In this document: positions 45,119 through 53,183 of the stretch, piece after piece
How positions within the stretch are numbered: position 1 is the first letter of the stretch
Layout of the letters: every line of letters begins with the position of its first letter
Assembly: GCF_900188025.1 (NCBI RefSeq)
Contig: NZ_FZNO01000024.1
Span: 20,772-84,771, forward strand
Length of the DNA: 64,000 nt
Source of the DNA: Blastococcus mobilis
Lineage (GTDB): Bacteria; Actinomycetota; Actinomycetes; Mycobacteriales; Geodermatophilaceae
Direction: 5' to 3'
Translations under genes and position numbers: made by a program
Notes under the pieces: model-generated
Seen by the model: only the letters and a program-made list of their open reading frames with translations
Database searches by the model: none
Told to the model about the DNA's origin: nothing

Positions 45119-46063
45119 ATGACGACTCTGCTTGTGGCCTCGACCGGCGGCCACCTGAACGAGCTGGTCGCGCTCGCTCCGCGCATCGTTCCGCGGGATG
45201 ACGACATCCTCTGGGTCACCCAGAACACCCTGCAGAGCAGCTCCCTCCTCGGTGACCAACGGACTCTCTTCGTGCCCGACCTCGGGTCCCGGGACCTCCC
45301 GGGGACGGCGGTGATGGCCCTGCGGGCCTGGCGGATCCTGCGAAAGTACCGACCCGAGCGCGTCCTCAGCACTGGCTCGGGCATCGCCGTGGCCTTCTTG
45401 CCGACGGCTCGCACGTTGGGCATCCCATGCCACTACATCGAGTCCGGAACACGCGTGACCGGGCCGTCGGTGACCGGTCGCATTCTTCGTCGCATCCCCG
45501 GCGTCCACCGCTACACCCAGCATGCGCAATGGGCGTCACCCCATTGGTCCTATGCCGGGTCGATCCTCGACGGCTTCCAGCACGTGGCCATGGACACGCC
45601 GCCCCGCGTGCGCCGCGTCGTCGTGACACTGGGCAGCTGGCGGCAGCCCTTCCGCCGGCTGATCGAGCAATTGATCCCCCTCCTGCCCGACGGAGTCGAG
45701 GTGCAATGGCAGACCGGCCATACCGACGTCAGCGGTCTGGTGGATCGACCCACGCCGTGGCTGTCGGCAGCGGATCTGCGCTCGGCCGTCAGAAGGGCCG
45801 ACCTGGTCGTCACGCACGCCGGAATGGGGGCTGTGCTGGACGCCCTCGAGGCCGGCCGCTGTCCCGTGGTGGTGCCGCGCGAGCGGGAGCACGGTGAGCA
45901 GATCGACAACCACCAAGTCGAGTTGGCCGCCGAGCTAGGGCGACGGGGGTTGGCCGTGGTCCGCGAGCCGGACGCGCTCACGACAACAGCCTTGCTGGAG
46001 GCCGCGAGTCGGCGCATCATCCGAACCCGCAATCCCCGTCCGTTCGTCCTCGCCGAGCCATAG
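45119..46063 (+). CDS. Fused Alg14-Alg13-like GT28 glycosyltransferase
   Basis: A 314-residue GT-B enzyme. The N-terminal half starts LLVASTGGHLNELVAL (the GGHL motif of Alg14/EpsE-type membrane-recruiting subunits) with STGSGIAVAFLP and YIESGTRVTGPS. The C-terminal half is Alg13/MurG-like: VVVTLGSW, LVVTHAGMGAVLDALEAGRCPVVVPRE and HGEQIDNHQVELA, which bind the nucleotide sugar. In many bacteria these are two genes; here they form one chain. It would add the second sugar to the polyprenyl-PP-linked primer. ATG 45119 follows GGAGG at about four bases. A stand-alone gene between GH5 and ugd. Confidence 0.87.
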   Translation: MTTLLVASTGGHLNELVALAPRIVPRDDDILWVTQNTLQSSSLLGDQRTLFVPDLGSRDLPGTAVMALRAWRILRKYRPERVLSTGSGIAVAFLPTARTLGIPCHYIESGTRVTGPSVTGRILRRIPGVHRYTQHAQWASPHWSYAGSILDGFQHVAMDTPPRVRRVVVTLGSWRQPFRRLIEQLIPLLPDGVEVQWQTGHTDVSGLVDRPTPWLSAADLRSAVRRADLVVTHAGMGAVLDALEAGRCPVVVPREREHGEQIDNHQVELAAELGRRGLAVVREPDALTTTALLEAASRRIIRTRNPRPFVLAEP

Positions 46064-46283
46064 GACCGCCAGCACCTCCGCGTCCCAGCCGTGCGTGTCC
46101 ATTCTCGGATGCCCACGCGGCAGCGATACGTCCTGAAGAGCTGGTCGGCGATATCACCGGGTCGGCGCAGAGCTCCACTTCCTGGACCCTGACGACGGCA
46201 AGCGGTGTGGCCGGCCAGGTCTGCGGCCAGCAGGAGGGACGCCGCGTCAGTGACGGCGCGCCACGAGCGAGGCTCGGCGGCGC

Positions 46284-47603
46284 TCAGCCGGCGCGGCGGC
46301 CGAGTGCCCGGTAGGTCCAGCCCGCGGCGGTCCAGGCCTCCCGGTCGAGGGCATTGCGCCCGTCCAGCACCCGCTTCTGGTTGACCACGCTGCCGAAGGC
46401 GACCGGGTCCAGCTCCCGGTACTGCTTCCACTCGGTCAGCACCAGGACGGCGTCGGCCCGCTCGGCGGCCTCCTCGGCGGTGGCGGCGTAGTCCAGCTGG
46501 GGCCACAGCCGGCGGCTGTTGTCCACCGCGGCCGGGTCGGTGACCCGCACGACGGCGCCCTGCAGCTGCAGCTGGGCGGCGACGTTGAGCGCCGGGGAAT
46601 CCCGGATGTCGTCGCTGTCGGGCTTGAACGCAGCACCCAGGACGGCCACCCGCTTGCCCAGCAGGGAGCCGTCGCAGACCTCGCGGGCCAGCTCCACCAT
46701 CCGGATCCGCCGGCGCATGTTGATGTTGTCGACCTCCTTGAGGAAGGTCAGCGCCTGGTCCGCGCCGAGCTCCCCGGCCCGGGCCATGAACGCCCGGATG
46801 TCCTTGGGCAGGCACCCGCCGCCGAAGCCCAGCCCGGCGTTGAGGAACTTGCGGCCGATCCGGTCGTCGTAACCGATCGCGTCGGCCAGCAGCTTCACGT
46901 CGGCACCGGTCGCCTCGCACAGCTCGGCCATCGCGTTGATGAAGGAAATCTTGGTGGCCAGGAACGAGTTCGCCGCCGTCTTCACCATCTCCGCGGTGGC
47001 GTAGTCGCTCTCGACCTTCGGGGTGCCCCGCTCCACGATCGTCGCGTACACCTCGTCGAGCAGCGCGCGGGCGGTGTCGCCGTCCGGACCGGCCGGGAGG
47101 CCGTAGACCAGCCGGTCGGGGTGCAGCGTGTCCTGCACGGCGAAGCCCTCCCGGAGGAACTCCGGGTTCCAGGCGAGCAGGGCACCGGGGACCTTGGACG
47201 CGACGAGCTCCGCCAGGGCGGCCGCCGTCCCGACGGGAACCGTGGACTTGCCGACGACCAGGTCGCCCGGCGCGAGCACGCCCAGCAGCGACTCCACGGC
47301 GCCCTGCACGTAGCGCATGTCGGCGGCGTACTCGCCGCGCTTCTGCGGGGTGCCCACGCAGACGAAGTGCACCGCGGAGCCGGCGGCAGCGGCGAAGTCG
47401 GTGGAGAACCGCAGCCGCCCCGTCGCCAGGGTGCGGGCCAGCAGCTCGTCGAAGCCCGGCTCGTAGAACGGCGCCTTGGCCTGGGACAGCGCGTCGATCT
47501 TGGGCCCGTCCACGTCGATGCCGACGACGTCGTGCCCGAGCTCCGCCATCGACGCTGCGTGCACGGCCCCGAGATAGCCGCAGCCGATGACCGAGATCCT
47601 CAA
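46284..47603 (-). CDS. ugd: UDP-glucose 6-dehydrogenase
   Basis: A 439-residue enzyme that oxidises UDP-glucose to UDP-glucuronate with NAD. ISVIGCGYLGAVHAASMAELGHDVVGIDVD is the Rossmann start (first 15 bases of the gene included), GFGGGCLPKDIRAF carries catalytic Cys264, and NPEFLREG, AEMVKTAANSFLATKISFIN are family signatures. The start is TTG 47603 with GGGAGCAGGG upstream; no ATG/GTG fits better, and the length is normal. It supplies glucuronic acid to the polymer. A broken copy of its 3' end lies at 51576-51731. Confidence 0.95.
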   Translation of the reverse strand: MRISVIGCGYLGAVHAASMAELGHDVVGIDVDGPKIDALSQAKAPFYEPGFDELLARTLATGRLRFSTDFAAAAGSAVHFVCVGTPQKRGEYAADMRYVQGAVESLLGVLAPGDLVVGKSTVPVGTAAALAELVASKVPGALLAWNPEFLREGFAVQDTLHPDRLVYGLPAGPDGDTARALLDEVYATIVERGTPKVESDYATAEMVKTAANSFLATKISFINAMAELCEATGADVKLLADAIGYDDRIGRKFLNAGLGFGGGCLPKDIRAFMARAGELGADQALTFLKEVDNINMRRRIRMVELAREVCDGSLLGKRVAVLGAAFKPDSDDIRDSPALNVAAQLQLQGAVVRVTDPAAVDNSRRLWPQLDYAATAEEAAERADAVLVLTEWKQYRELDPVAFGSVVNQKRVLDGRNALDREAWTAAGWTYRALGRRAG

Positions 47604-47951
47604 TGCCCTGCTCCCATCCGAAGGCAGGAGGGCGCGCGCTGACCGCCCCCGCTGATCGGACGGTAGAGGGTCAGCGGCCGGGGATGCCACCTCGGTGCCG
47701 GTGACCGACTCGTTGGGGGCGGCGTGACGCTCGTCTCGTCAGTGCGCCCGCGGAGCAGCTCGACCAGGGACGGGCCCGTCGTCCCGGTGCGTTCCACCTG
47801 CGTCGGATCGGTCCGGCTCGCCGATCGGGCAGAAGGCGCGCGGGCCGGCCTGGTCGAGCCGGACTTCGTGCCCGATCATGGGGCGGTCAGCGGCCGAGAC
47901 CCGGTAGGGGCTTGCCGCAGCACCAGGGACACCGAGCGGAGGAGGGTCGGG
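47604..47951. other. 348-bp divergent intergenic region
   Basis: This region lies between ugd (leftward) and the 55-residue Cys protein (rightward). It contains the strong ribosome site of the latter (GGAGGAGGG at 47938-47946). I see no other ORF, RNA or hairpin I can defend. Confidence 0.4.
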
Positions 47952-48119
47952 ATGAGCCTCCCCGCTGCACGGCCACCGCTCCCCCGGCGACTGCTGCGCG
48001 CAGCGGCGTCGACCCTGCCCGCGCCCCACCTGCACTGGTTCCGCTGGGACGGGGAGGATCCTGCCGGCACGGGTTCCCTCTACCGCTGCCGGTGTGGCGT
48101 GGTCCGGCCAGGCTTCTGA
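47952..48119 (+). CDS. 55-residue Cys protein, copy 1
   Basis: A very small protein with a strong ribosome site (GGAGGAGGG, five bases before ATG). After a basic N-terminus it reads HLHWFRWDGEDPAGTGSLY, then RCRCGVVRPGF to the end. The C-x-C-G pair and aromatic cluster suggest a tiny zinc or knuckle-like fold. A second protein of exactly the same length and the same C-terminal pattern is encoded at 50493-50660. It sits just upstream of the LCP gene in the same orientation (93-bp gap). No known function. Confidence 0.6.
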   Translation: MSLPAARPPLPRRLLRAAASTLPAPHLHWFRWDGEDPAGTGSLYRCRCGVVRPGF

Positions 48120-48212
48120 GAGCAGCGCGACACCCTCGCTGGGGCGAGAGCACGGGAGGGGCCCGGTCAGCCCCGTACCCTCGGGGTTTCGCACACCTGA
48201 CGGGGGTCACCG

Positions 48213-49343
48213 ATGAGCGCTGACGGGCAGAGCGCGCCCGCCGATCGTGAGCCGTGGTCGCGGGAAGGCGGCACTCGCGGCGGCCACCTCGACGAGGACG
48301 TGCTCCACGCCGGGGACGACGACCCCCAGGGCAGGCCGCGCCGCCGGCTGAAGCGGGTACTCGTCAGCCTCGGCGTCCTGAGCCTGGTGCTGGCCGTCGT
48401 GGCCGCCGGTGGACTGTGGTTCCTCACCAACCGCTACGCGGGCAACATCGACCGGGTCGCCGACGTCTTCTCCGGCCTGGACGAGGATTCCCGCCCGGCG
48501 CCCCCGACTCCGCAGCAGCCGGCGGGCGAGGCCCCGGTCACCTTCCTGCTGGTGGGCTCGGACACCCGGGCCGAGCTCGCGCCGGGCGAGACCCCCGACG
48601 GCCGCTCGGACGCGATCATGCTGGCCCGCTTCACCGCCGACCGGCAGCACGCGCAGCTGATCTCGATCCCCCGTGACTCGTGGGTCGACATTCCCGGGTA
48701 CGGGATGAACAAGATCAACGCGAGCTACGCCTTCGGTGGTCCGACACTGCTCATCCAGACCGTCGAGCAGCTCACCCAGGTGCGCATCGACCACTACGTG
48801 ACCATCGACTTCGACGGGCTGATCCAGGTGACCGACGACCTGGGCGGGGTCGACGTCGTCCTGGCGGAGACGACCAGCAACGGCCCCTACACCTTCCAGG
48901 CCGGGGTCAACCACCTGAACGGGGATCAGGCCCGCTGGTACCTCGGGCAGCGCTACGGGCTCCCGGGCGGTGACTTCGACCGGGTGCGGCGTCAGCAGCA
49001 GTACCTGCAGTCGATGTTCGGCAAGCTGTTCAGCTCCGACACCTTCAGCGACCCGGGCCGGCTCGATGCGGCGCTGCGCGCGGTGACCAACGCGGTGACC
49101 GTCGACGACACCCTCGGCAACACCGATCTGCTGGCGCTCGCCTACTCGCTGCGCAACGTGACGCCCGAGAGCATCGACTTCTTCACCGCGCCGGTGCTGG
49201 GCATGGGCATGGAGGGGCCGGCCAGCGTCGTCTACCTCGACACCGTCTCGTGCGAGCGGATGTGGACCTACCTGCGAGCCGACTCGCTCGCCCAGAACGC
49301 GGCCGAGTTCGAGGAGCAGGCACTCCCCGACGTCCCCCGCTGA
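48213..49343 (+). CDS. LCP (LytR-CpsA-Psr) family phosphotransferase
   Basis: A 376-residue protein: cytoplasmic tail of about 47 residues, one membrane helix (about 48-70), then the extracellular LCP domain. VTFLLVGSDTRAEL, DGRSDAIMLARF, HAQLISIPRDSWVDIPGYGMNKINASYAFGG (key residues Asp, Arg, Lys shown in part) and GVDFDGLIQVTDDLGGVDV-like strands hold the pyrophosphate and polyprenyl sites. LCP enzymes move polymers from undecaprenyl pyrophosphate to peptidoglycan, arabinogalactan or wall teichoic acid. It is well placed to attach one of the polymers made here. A frameshifted copy of its 3' half is at 51731-52147. Confidence 0.92.
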   Translation: MSADGQSAPADREPWSREGGTRGGHLDEDVLHAGDDDPQGRPRRRLKRVLVSLGVLSLVLAVVAAGGLWFLTNRYAGNIDRVADVFSGLDEDSRPAPPTPQQPAGEAPVTFLLVGSDTRAELAPGETPDGRSDAIMLARFTADRQHAQLISIPRDSWVDIPGYGMNKINASYAFGGPTLLIQTVEQLTQVRIDHYVTIDFDGLIQVTDDLGGVDVVLAETTSNGPYTFQAGVNHLNGDQARWYLGQRYGLPGGDFDRVRRQQQYLQSMFGKLFSSDTFSDPGRLDAALRAVTNAVTVDDTLGNTDLLALAYSLRNVTPESIDFFTAPVLGMGMEGPASVVYLDTVSCERMWTYLRADSLAQNAAEFEEQALPDVPR

Positions 49344-49350
49344 CCGCCGG

Positions 49351-50250
49351 TCAGCTCCGGGCGGGGCCCTGCGCGCGAGACGGAAGCTGCTCCGGCAGGT
49401 CGAGCGTGTGCTCGTCCGCGGAGCGGCGCAGGGCCCAGTCGGCGGGCAGCACCAGCCGCGGCGCCACACCGACCAGAACCGCCACGAGGAAAGCGACACC
49501 ACACAGGACCTCGGCCGATTCCTCGACGTAGGTCGTACCGGCCGCCGCCCAGTGGCGGAAGCCCATTGACCCCTCGATGGCGTTCGAGATCGCCGACAGT
49601 CCCACGGACGCCACGGCGTAGGCCGACAGGACCCCGAGGATCCGCCGTCGGTCGCGGCGCTCCTCGCGGCTGAGGAACCAGAGCGCGCCGACGACAGCCG
49701 CGGCCGCGAGTCCGCTCGACACCAGGGCGGCACTGGCGCCCACCGCGGACTCGACTGCTGCGAAAGCGTCCCGGTGCAGCGTGCTGCCGACCTTGACGAG
49801 GGCGATGCCCGCAGCCACCAACCCGACACCCGTCCACCAAGTACGCCGACCGGGGAAGATCCCCGCACCGGCGATCGCGGCCAGTGCAGCCGCGGCGAAG
49901 AGGGCGGCGACGTAGACCCGAGGCAGGGAGAAGGGCGCGTCCATCGAGACGATGGAGCGGGCCGGCGCCGAGAGTCCGTAGAGCCGCGAGACGTATCCGA
50001 CTGTCTCCAGGGCGATGCCGATCGCGACCAGAGCGATGCCGATGGGTGGGAGCGGCACGGACCGCCGCCGGGAGCGCGCGCGGACCGGTTCGGCGCGCGC
50101 TAGGCCCAGGAGGTCGGCGGTCGCCGAGCGCTCGTCCCCGACCGGCATCCCCCGCCGGTCGGCCAAGCAGATGCTGCGCCCCACGAGAACCGCGACAGCG
50201 CATCCCACGACCAGCCACGTCACGAGCACGAGGACCCAGAGCCACCACAC
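49351..50250 (-). CDS. Membrane protein of unknown function
   Basis: A 299-residue protein with about seven hydrophobic segments. It opens with WWLWVLVLVTWLVVGCAVAVL and GRSICLADRRG, a cytoplasmic loop, then helices around residues 70-90, 105-130, 138-150, 165-190, 205-225 and 240-270. No enzyme motif is visible. It converges on the LCP gene with a 7-bp gap. Its first 30 residues resemble the small single-helix protein at 51248-51415, which suggests a duplicated module. GTG start lacks a clear ribosome site. Confidence 0.6.
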   Translation of the reverse strand: MWWLWVLVLVTWLVVGCAVAVLVGRSICLADRRGMPVGDERSATADLLGLARAEPVRARSRRRSVPLPPIGIALVAIGIALETVGYVSRLYGLSAPARSIVSMDAPFSLPRVYVAALFAAAALAAIAGAGIFPGRRTWWTGVGLVAAGIALVKVGSTLHRDAFAAVESAVGASAALVSSGLAAAAVVGALWFLSREERRDRRRILGVLSAYAVASVGLSAISNAIEGSMGFRHWAAAGTTYVEESAEVLCGVAFLVAVLVGVAPRLVLPADWALRRSADEHTLDLPEQLPSRAQGPARS

Positions 50251-50492
50251 AGGTAGAGCATCGGCTGACCGGGCAGACAGCTTGAGGATGTGCCCGCGTG
50301 TCGGAGCCGCCCGGTGCTCATGGGTCTCCCGCGACAGGTGATCACTGGCGACGCGGAGTTCCTCGACCGGCTCTCCGGGATGGGCCGCATCCCTGGTGAG
50401 GCGCCAGTGACAGGAGTGACGGAGGAGCAGAGGTCCTACACGTTTCTCCCGCTTGCCCCCACCGCAGCTCGAACCGGTGGCACAGTAGCCGC

Positions 50493-50660
50493 GTGCTCAC
50501 GCTGCGCGAGGTGGCTCCTCGTACCGAAGCCCGGCGCCAGGAACTGCCGGCTGTCTCCGGACGACGTCACTGGCACCGTTTCCGCTGGGCCGGCGAAGAC
50601 GTCGTCGGGACCGGCAGCCTGTACGCCTGCCGCTGCGGGATCGTCCGAGCGGGCACCTGA
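50493..50660 (+). CDS. 55-residue Cys protein, copy 2
   Basis: GTG 50493 opens a 55-codon frame, the same length as the gene at 47952-48119. The C-terminal part, HWHRFRWAGEDVVGTGSLY then ACRCGIVRAGT, matches copy 1 at H-W-x-R/F-F-R-W, G-E-D, G-T-G-S-L-Y and C-R-C-G; the N-terminal halves differ. No stop or frameshift interrupts it. The ribosome site is poor. It is the first piece of a block that mirrors, in decayed form, the ugd-LCP neighbourhood. Confidence 0.5.
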   Translation: MLTLREVAPRTEARRQELPAVSGRRHWHRFRWAGEDVVGTGSLYACRCGIVRAGT

Positions 50661-50804
50661 GCCTGATGCCTCGGGTGGCGGCTCCCACTCCGCGCCCACC
50701 GGTCGTGGTCCTGTCGACTCCGGACGTGCCGACCTGATGCCTTCGGCCGAGGACAGCCGACGAGGGACTGGGTGACCGACGAGACGTGCCCCATCACTGA
50801 CCGC

Positions 50805-51004
50805 CCCTACGCCGGCCACCGCTCGCCGCGGCAGAGTCGTCCGGGACGGATGCGCGAAGCGCCTTCGGAACGAACGATGTCGTGGCCGCGAGTGCGCCAC
50901 CAGAGCACTCCGCGGCCCGCCGACTGCTCGTCGCCGCAGGAGCAGTCCCCCTCACCCTCGCCCTGCTGGGCGCAGGCACGGCGTGGTACCTGGTCGGCCG
51001 CCAC
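50805..51004 (+). pseudogene. N-terminal remnant of an LCP-like membrane protein
   Basis: In the frame through GTG 50882, about 65 codons give a polar stretch then AARRLLVAAGAVPLTLAL, LGAGTAWYLVGRH, a membrane helix that resembles the anchor of the LCP protein at 48213-49343 (R-x-LV, LxLA, W-x-L-x-x-R). The similarity ends abruptly at 51004, where an rmlB remnant on the other strand begins. No intact gene covers it. I read it as the 5' end of a lost LCP copy, with moderate certainty. Confidence 0.4.
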
Positions 51005-51093
51005 GTGATCGCATGCTCGGGGTGCTTGCGCAGTGTGTAGTGCACGAAATTGGCACCGATGAACCCCGCGCCCCCCGTGAGAAGCATGCGCAT
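51004..51093 (-). pseudogene. 5' remnant of an rmlB-like gene
   Basis: Thirty codons from ATG 51093 read [19 protein letters not shown] then TLRKHPEHAIT, almost the same as the start of the intact dTDP-glucose dehydratase at 23542-24537. A GAGGAG ribosome site is kept upstream. Homology stops at 51004, so more than 90% of the gene is lost. The copy is divergent enough (LRKHPEHAIT versus [10 protein letters not shown]) not to be a fresh duplicate of the rmlB in this window. Confidence 0.85.
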
Positions 51094-51247
51094 CGTGCGC
51101 CAGCTCCTCGGTCGTCGTACCGGCCGCGGGCCTCCGACCGATCCCGCCTGCCGGCAAGGGTGGCCGCATGCGAGGACACGCCGGTCCGTGTCGTCATGCA
51201 GCAGTTCCTTCACCCGACGGCACGTGGGGGCGTGGCCGCCGAGCCGC

Positions 51248-51415
51248 TTACGCGGACCGGCGCGGCTCGATTTCACGCGGACGGGATCTGCGGTCGACCT
51301 TGCCGCGACGAGACCATTCCCGGTTCTCCGCGATCTGCAGGCCTCGTCCAGCCAGCAATGCGACGAGGACCGCGAGCAGCAACCAGGCCACCAGCAGCCA
51401 TACCCACCACGCCAT
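51248..51415 (-). CDS. 55-residue single-helix membrane protein
   Basis: ATG 51415 opens MAWWVWLLVAWLLLAVLVALL, a Trp-rich membrane helix, then AGRGLQIAENREWSRRGKVDRR and a basic tail. AAGGA lies eight bases upstream. The start resembles that of the seven-helix protein at 49351-50250 (W-W-x-W-x-L, W-L, GR-x4-A). It may be a functional micro-protein or the 5' stub of a lost copy of that larger gene; the frame itself ends cleanly. Confidence 0.45.
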   Translation of the reverse strand: MAWWVWLLVAWLLLAVLVALLAGRGLQIAENREWSRRGKVDRRSRPREIEPRRSA

Positions 51416-51575
51416 CGATTGGTCCTTGCTTCCGGGCCCCGTGCGCGTCCGACGTTCCTCTGCCTGCCCTCGGCCCGCAAGGACTCGTGCCCGGCCGGGG
51501 AGTTGGCGGGCGTGGCCGTGAGATCGGCCTCGCGGAAACCGCCAGTCGCGGACCCGGCCGGAATCGTGTCCTGGA

Positions 51576-51731
51576 TCAGCCGGCGCGGCGGCCCAGAGCG
51601 CGGTAGGTCCAGCCGTCGGCAGTACAGCGCTCGCGGTCGAGAGCGTTGCGGCCGTCGGGCGCCGCTCTTGCGCGACCAGCTCGCCGACCGCGACCTGGTC
51701 GAGCTCGCGGTACTGCTTCCACTCGGTGACC
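51576..51731 (-). pseudogene. 3' remnant of a ugd gene
   Basis: This stretch, on the minus strand, matches the last 50 codons of the UDP-glucose dehydrogenase gene at 46284-47603: TEWKQYRELDQVAVGELVAQ, then after a frameshift GRNALDRE, GWTYRALGRRAG and stop. It is joined directly, at a shared CAGG, to the middle of an LCP gene in the opposite orientation. Because intact ugd and LCP genes are also divergent, the pair looks like a duplicate of that locus with the inner 5' ends deleted. Confidence 0.85.
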
Positions 51732-52147
51732 AGGCCCGCTGGTACCTGGGACAGCGCTACGGCTCGCCCGGTGGAGACTTCGACCCAGTGAAGCGCCAGC
51801 AGCAGCATCTCCAAGCCCTGTTCGATCAGCTTTTCAACTCGAGCACGTTCAGCGACCCCGGGCGGCTGGACTCGGCATTGCTCACCGCCACGAGTGCCGT
51901 GGGGGTTGACGACAGTCTCGGAAAACGGCAGCCCGGTGTCGCTGGCCTACTCATTGCGGGGCGTCACCCCGGCGAGCGTCGACTTCTTCACCGCCCCGGT
52001 GCTCGGCACCGGGATGGAGGGGCCGGCGAGCGTCGTCTACCTCGACACGGTGGCCGCGACCGCATGTGGCAGTAGCTGCGCAGCAATTCCCTCGGACAGA
52101 ACGCCTCCGAGTTCAGCGACCAGATGCTTACCGACGTCCCGCACTGA
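51731..52147 (+). pseudogene. 3' half of an LCP gene, frameshifted
   Basis: Homology to residues from about 238 to the end of the LCP protein at 48213-49343: QARWYLGQRYGSPGGDFD, STFSDPGRLDSALLTA, then a frameshift near 51930, SLRGVTPASVDFFTAPVLG, VVYLDTV, a second frameshift near 52060, and an in-frame stop inside RMWQ-stop-LRSNSLGQNA before the homologous C-terminal end. At least three lesions make it non-functional. Confidence 0.88.
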
Positions 52148-52242
52148 CGCCACACAAGAATTGCCAGTCGGCGCCTCGACGTTCGTGTCAGTTTACCTGC
52201 ACAATCGCCGCGCGGCTGACCTTCCGTGTTCGAACGCATACA

Positions 52243-52248
52243 TAAAGT
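52243..52248 (+). promoter_or_regulatory. TANNNT -10 box for leaderless phosphatase gene
   Basis: TAAAGT ends six bases before ATG 52255 in an AT-rich island (CATACATAAAG). No ribosome site is present. It is the best leaderless candidate in the window. Confidence 0.55.
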
Positions 52249-52254
52249 CGGTCC

Positions 52255-52902
52255 ATGCGCCTGCTTTTCGTCTGCACAGGGAACATCTGCCGCTCGCCGC
52301 TCGCTGAGCGGTTGGCCTACTCGTGGGCGAGCCAGTCTCTCGGCGCTACCACTGCGGCGGTTCGCATCGCCAGTGCGGGCACCGACGCGCTGGACGGCAA
52401 GCCGATGGACAAGCGCAGCGCAGCGGCCCTCGCCGCACTCGGCGGGGAACCCGGCGGTTTCGTCGCTCAGACCTTTGTTCCGCAGATGGCCACCGAGGCT
52501 GACCTGGTGCTCACCATGACCCGCAGTCAGCGGCGCAAGGTGCTGGCGGTGGCCCCCCGAGCGCTCCGGCACACGTTCACGCTCCCCGAGGCGGCCGATC
52601 TCCTCCGCAGCGCCGACCTGCGCGGCGTGACGGACCTGCCGCTCCGCAATCGGGCGCGCGAGCTGGCGGCGCGGCTGAACGCCGGCCGGGCTCGGCGTAT
52701 GTCGGTGGAGGCCGACGACGTGTTCGACCCGATCGGCGAGTCCGGCGGGGTGCACAAGCAGGTGGCCGCACGGATCGCCCGGAAGCTGCGCCCACTGGCC
52801 GACGTGCTGTTCGTCGACGAGTCCGCCTCGCACACGATGGTGCCCAGCCCTCGGCTCTACGAGCTGCCGGATCCGCGGCAGCTCGCGCGCCCTCGAAGCT
52901 GA
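52255..52902 (+). CDS. Low-molecular-weight protein tyrosine phosphatase
   Basis: A 215-residue phosphatase (family usual about 150-165, so it has a tail). The P-loop CTGNICRS (7-14) holds nucleophile Cys7 and Arg13; DDVFDPIG gives the general acid Asp158. An insert of basic residues (LRNRARELAARLNAGRARR) lies before it, and a 45-residue C-terminal extension follows. Wzb-type phosphatases reverse BY-kinase tyrosine phosphorylation. With the phosphatase at 54944-55561 and the BY-kinase at 56807-58303 it probably forms the regulatory circuit of cluster D. Confidence 0.9.
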   Translation: MRLLFVCTGNICRSPLAERLAYSWASQSLGATTAAVRIASAGTDALDGKPMDKRSAAALAALGGEPGGFVAQTFVPQMATEADLVLTMTRSQRRKVLAVAPRALRHTFTLPEAADLLRSADLRGVTDLPLRNRARELAARLNAGRARRMSVEADDVFDPIGESGGVHKQVAARIARKLRPLADVLFVDESASHTMVPSPRLYELPDPRQLARPRS

Positions 52903-52913
52903 CGGGCAGGCTC

Positions 52914-52965
52914 CCGACACAACGGGCGGCAACTGGGACTCCCAGTTGCCGCCCGTTGTCGTCGG
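52914..52965. terminator. Long perfect hairpin terminator
   Basis: A 20-bp perfect inverted repeat with a one-base centre (ACAACGGGCGGCAACTGGGA, C, then its complement), extended by CCGAC/GTCGG beyond a single bulged base. It begins 12 bp after the phosphatase stop and is the strongest stem-loop in the window. It can stop transcription from both sides, since the next gene converges. Confidence 0.8.
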
Positions 52966-53183
52966 CAGCCAGCAGTGCCCCGAGCGCAGTGACTGATCAG
53001 TACGGCTCCACGCCGCTCGAGGGACAGCACCACGTGGCCGAGGGACTCGCTGCACGGGCCTCCCCTGCCGAGTCGGCTCGCCTCGGCAGTCCGATCCGAC
53101 TCCGGAGGCGGCGGAACGCGGCCGTGCCCAGCGCCCTCATGGGCTACCGGACGCCTGCACCTGGGGCCGCCGGCGGTCGACGA

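Noticed and set aside
50772..51008. 78-codon plus-strand ORF starting GTG 50772
   Set aside because: Its composition is random-like; the membrane-helix frame next to it explains the region better as an LCP remnant.
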